Assembly: GCF_015244675.1 (NCBI RefSeq)
Contig: NZ_JABCQO010000001.1
Coordinates: 248,001 to 312,000, forward strand
Direction of reading: 5' to 3'
DNA length: 64,000 bases
Source: Gluconobacter cerevisiae
Lineage (GTDB): Bacteria; Pseudomonadota; Alphaproteobacteria; Acetobacterales; Acetobacteraceae
The position numbers were made by a program, and so were the translations under genes. Below the pieces are notes generated by a model, which saw nothing but the letters and a program-made list of their open reading frames with translations, was not told the origin of the DNA and did not search any database. Shown here piece by piece: positions 61,773 through 64,000 of the stretch (position 1 is the first letter of the stretch; every line of letters begins with the position of its first letter).

Positions 61773-62947
61773 GCCTGTTCGACAACCATTTCACAGCCGC
61801 CCTGAGCGAGCGCGAAACCGCAGGGACGCGGCGGACCCTGCGCCCGGTTGTTCGGCAGGACGGCATGATCGTCCGCGACGGACGGCGGATGCTGGATGTG
61901 TCGTCCAACGACTATCTAGGGCTGGCGGATCACCCGCTGCTGCGCGAACGTGCTGCCGACTGGGCGTTACGCTTCGGGACAGGCGCGCGCGCCTCGCGGC
62001 TGGTCAGCGGAACACTGGACCTGCACCGGCAGGTCGAGACGAAAATGGCGGCCTTCAAAGGCTGTGAGGACGCGATCCTGTTCGCCTCGGGCTGGCAGGC
62101 CAATGCGTCCATCATGCCCGCTTTGTGTGCACTCTCCGTCGCCCGAACAGGCGCGCCGATGCTGGTGTTTTCGGACCGCCTGAACCATGCCAGCCTGCAT
62201 CACGGCTGCGCGGCGGCTGGCGTGCGGCAGATCCGGTTCCGGCATAACGACCTGTTCCATCTGGAAAGCCTGCTGAATCACGAGGCCGAAAAACCCGGCC
62301 TGCGGATGATCGTGACGGAGAGCGTGTTCTCCATGGACGGAGACCGGGCGGACATTCCGGCCCTGCGAGCACTGGCGGACCGGGCGGGCGCGTTCCTTTA
62401 TATAGACGAGGCCCATGCAACCGGCGTTCTGGGGCCGAAAGGACGCGGACTGTCCTGCGGAATGGCCGATCTGACGATGGGCACATGCAGCAAGGCGTTG
62501 GGCGGGATGGGCGCCTATGTCGCGGGCTCGAAACCGCTCTGCGACTATCTGGCGAACCATGCGTCGGGCTTCATCTACAGCACGGCCCTGCCGCCTGCGG
62601 TTCTGGGGGCGATCGATGCGGCGCTGGACGTCGTGCCGAGTCTGGATGAGGAACGCACCCAGCTGCTCGGACAGGCGGAACGGCTTCGGACCATGCTGCA
62701 CAACGCAGGGCTGTCCACGGCGGACTCCACGACACAGATCGTGCCCGTGCTGATCGGGGAATCCGAACGCGCCATGACGGTGGCCGCCCGACTTGAGGAC
62801 GCCGGGTTCCTGACCGTGGCCATTCGCCCGCCAACGGTCCCTGCGGGAACCGCGCGGCTGCGACTGGCGCTCCATGCCGGGCTGAAGGATGCAGCAATCG
62901 ACCGCCTCGGACAGGCCGTCATCGCTCTGACAAGAGACATTGCATGA
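61769..62947 (+). CDS. bioF: 8-amino-7-oxononanoate synthase
   Basis: A 392-residue alpha-oxoamine synthase that condenses pimeloyl-ACP and alanine. Motifs: SSNDYLGLADHP, GTGARASRLVSGTLDLHRQVE (read in parts), YIDEAHATGVLGPKGRG and the PLP lysine in GTCSKALGGMGAY. Starts on the ATGA overlap with bioA and ends on an ATGA overlap with the esterase gene. Confidence 0.95.
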   Translation: MSLFDNHFTAALSERETAGTRRTLRPVVRQDGMIVRDGRRMLDVSSNDYLGLADHPLLRERAADWALRFGTGARASRLVSGTLDLHRQVETKMAAFKGCEDAILFASGWQANASIMPALCALSVARTGAPMLVFSDRLNHASLHHGCAAAGVRQIRFRHNDLFHLESLLNHEAEKPGLRMIVTESVFSMDGDRADIPALRALADRAGAFLYIDEAHATGVLGPKGRGLSCGMADLTMGTCSKALGGMGAYVAGSKPLCDYLANHASGFIYSTALPPAVLGAIDAALDVVPSLDEERTQLLGQAERLRTMLHNAGLSTADSTTQIVPVLIGESERAMTVAARLEDAGFLTVAIRPPTVPAGTARLRLALHAGLKDAAIDRLGQAVIALTRDIA

Positions 62948-63570
62948 CACGAGCGCTCTATCTTGTGCATGGCTGGGGCTTCGATGCGTCTTTCTGGGCA
63001 CCACTACTGGCTCATCTGCCGGATGTGAGCGCGCAGGTCGTGAATTGCGGATATTTCGGCTCCGAACATCGCCCTTCCCTGCCCGACACACCTTATCTGG
63101 TGATCGGACATTCCGCCGGATCGCTGGCGCTGCTGGGGCAGGATCTGCCGGGATGTGACGGGCTGGTGTTTTTCAACGGTTTCTCACGTTTTACTGCCGC
63201 ATCGGACTTCCCGAATGGTACGCCGGAGCGGGTTCTGACGCGGATGCGCGCACGCCTGAAGCGCGATCCGGTTGCCATGCTACACGATTTTCGCGCCCTT
63301 TGCGAAACGGATGCGCCCCTGCCCGGCACGCCGGATGCTGAAACACTAGACCGGGGGCTGGAGGCGCTTCAGCAGCAGGACCATCGGGCGCAGGCAGCCG
63401 ACTGGGGAAACAGGCTGCACTGGATGACGGGCACGGACGATCCGTTCGGGGCCGCGCAGGCTGGGTTTACATCGCCGGGAGAACGGGTTGCGGGCGGCCA
63501 TCTCCTGCCCCTCACCCATACCGAACTCTGTGCGGAGTTCGTGCGAGGGAGACTTGATGACGCGTCCTGA
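62944..63570 (+). CDS. BioH-like alpha/beta hydrolase in the biotin operon
   Basis: A 208-residue alpha/beta hydrolase, shorter than BioH (about 256). Oxyanion region LVHGWGFDASFW is typical of BioH (HGWG). Nucleophile GHSAGS, acid in TGTDDPFG and histidine in GGHLLPLTH complete the triad. BioH removes the methyl group from pimeloyl-ACP methyl ester; position between bioF and bioC strongly suggests the same job here. The reduced cap region distinguishes it from BioH. It overlaps bioC by 14 bases. Confidence 0.83.
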   Translation: MTRALYLVHGWGFDASFWAPLLAHLPDVSAQVVNCGYFGSEHRPSLPDTPYLVIGHSAGSLALLGQDLPGCDGLVFFNGFSRFTAASDFPNGTPERVLTRMRARLKRDPVAMLHDFRALCETDAPLPGTPDAETLDRGLEALQQQDHRAQAADWGNRLHWMTGTDDPFGAAQAGFTSPGERVAGGHLLPLTHTELCAEFVRGRLDDAS

Positions 63571-64000
63571 CGCCCCCCTGCGCCGCGACAGCATCGCCGC
63601 GCGGTTCGATGCAGCGGAGGCCTATGACGCCGCCGCCCATATCCAGCGTCGCTGCGTCACAGCGCTGATGGACCGCATCCGGGAAGAAATGGCGGAACAC
63701 GCGCCTGTCTCCATTCTGGAATTCGGGTGTGGAACGGGTTTTTTAACGGCTCAGCTTGCTGGACATTTCCCGCAGGCCAACCTGCTGGCGAGCGATCTGG
63801 CTCCCGGTATGATCGCACGGACACGCCAGAATCTATCAGGCGCGAACATCCATTTTCACGTCATGGACGCCGAACATCCGGACGTGTCGGGGCCGTTCGA
63901 CCTGATCGCCTCCAGCCTGTGTCTGCAATGGTTTTCAAACCGGGCCGAGGGGTTGCACAGACTCTGCAATCTCCTCGCGCCAAGAGGGCGGCTCATGGTT
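63557..64000 (+). CDS. bioC: Malonyl-ACP O-methyltransferase BioC, N-terminal part
   Basis: 148 residues visible; the gene runs off the right edge. It starts MTRPDAPLRRDSIAARFDAA, with the BioC-type IAARFDAAEAYDAAAHIQ lead-in, followed by the SAM-binding ILEFGCGTGFLTAQL, ASDLAPGMI and the BioC-characteristic SSLCLQWF. BioC methylates malonyl-ACP to begin pimelate synthesis; the preceding esterase gene would reverse that methylation at the end. Starts inside the esterase gene (14-base overlap). Confidence 0.9.
   Translation, partial: MTRPDAPLRRDSIAARFDAAEAYDAAAHIQRRCVTALMDRIREEMAEHAPVSILEFGCGTGFLTAQLAGHFPQANLLASDLAPGMIARTRQNLSGANIHFHVMDAEHPDVSGPFDLIASSLCLQWFSNRAEGLHRLCNLLAPRGRLMV

Overview
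The window looks like a chromosomal segment of an acetic acid bacterium (Acetobacteraceae, Gluconobacter-like). This is an inference from moderately high GC, alphaproteobacterial gene orders (fliL-fliM followed by a DUF6468-like protein and MotE; a cysteine desulfurase, hydrolase and tyrS neighbourhood), and dense operons with many 4-base ATGA stop/start overlaps. I see no rRNA, tRNA, CRISPR array, phage or insertion sequence.

Layout. 1-4.9 kb: start of a cysteine desulfurase (cut by the left edge), an alpha/beta hydrolase, tyrS, then a six-helix membrane protein overlapping a DesK-type kinase and NarL-type regulator. 4.9-7.8 kb: lutCBA lactate oxidation operon (minus) with an AT-rich leader. 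7.9-11.5 kb: glycosyltransferase, heparinase-like protein and rpe (minus). 11.6-16.3 kb: AGE-family sugar isomerase (plus), then YdcF-like protein, MFS exporter and a chemoreceptor (minus). 16.4-20.8 kb: a TPP riboswitch followed by a TonB-dependent receptor, an APH-type kinase and a PnuC-type transporter, read as a thiamine-acquisition operon. 20.9-27.9 kb: small secreted protein, RND efflux operon and a divergent TetR regulator with a large palindrome between them. 27.9-33.2 kb: flagellar operon fliL, fliM, DUF6468-like, motE and an 849-residue exported protein. 33.3-38.3 kb: lipoprotein transglycosylase, amino-acid permease, secreted prolyl oligopeptidase. 38.4-43.8 kb: pstC-pstA-pstB-phoU-phoB-phoR without pstS. 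44.1 kb: Dps.

44.7-56.3 kb is the most unusual part. On one strand it carries a type I secretion ABC transporter and HlyD adaptor, a Sel1-repeat protein, a 987-residue TPR-GT2-GT4 fusion, a protein resembling hydrophobic-W (ChW) repeats, a second GT4 enzyme and a small protein with an internal duplication. Strong hairpins separate several of these genes. I read it as a candidate system for glycosylation and secretion of a surface protein whose main substrate is not in the window.

56.7-64 kb: SDR oxidoreductase divergent from a LysR regulator with two palindromes between them, SelO, a small unknown protein, and the biotin operon bioA-bioF-(BioH-like esterase)-bioC, cut by the right edge.
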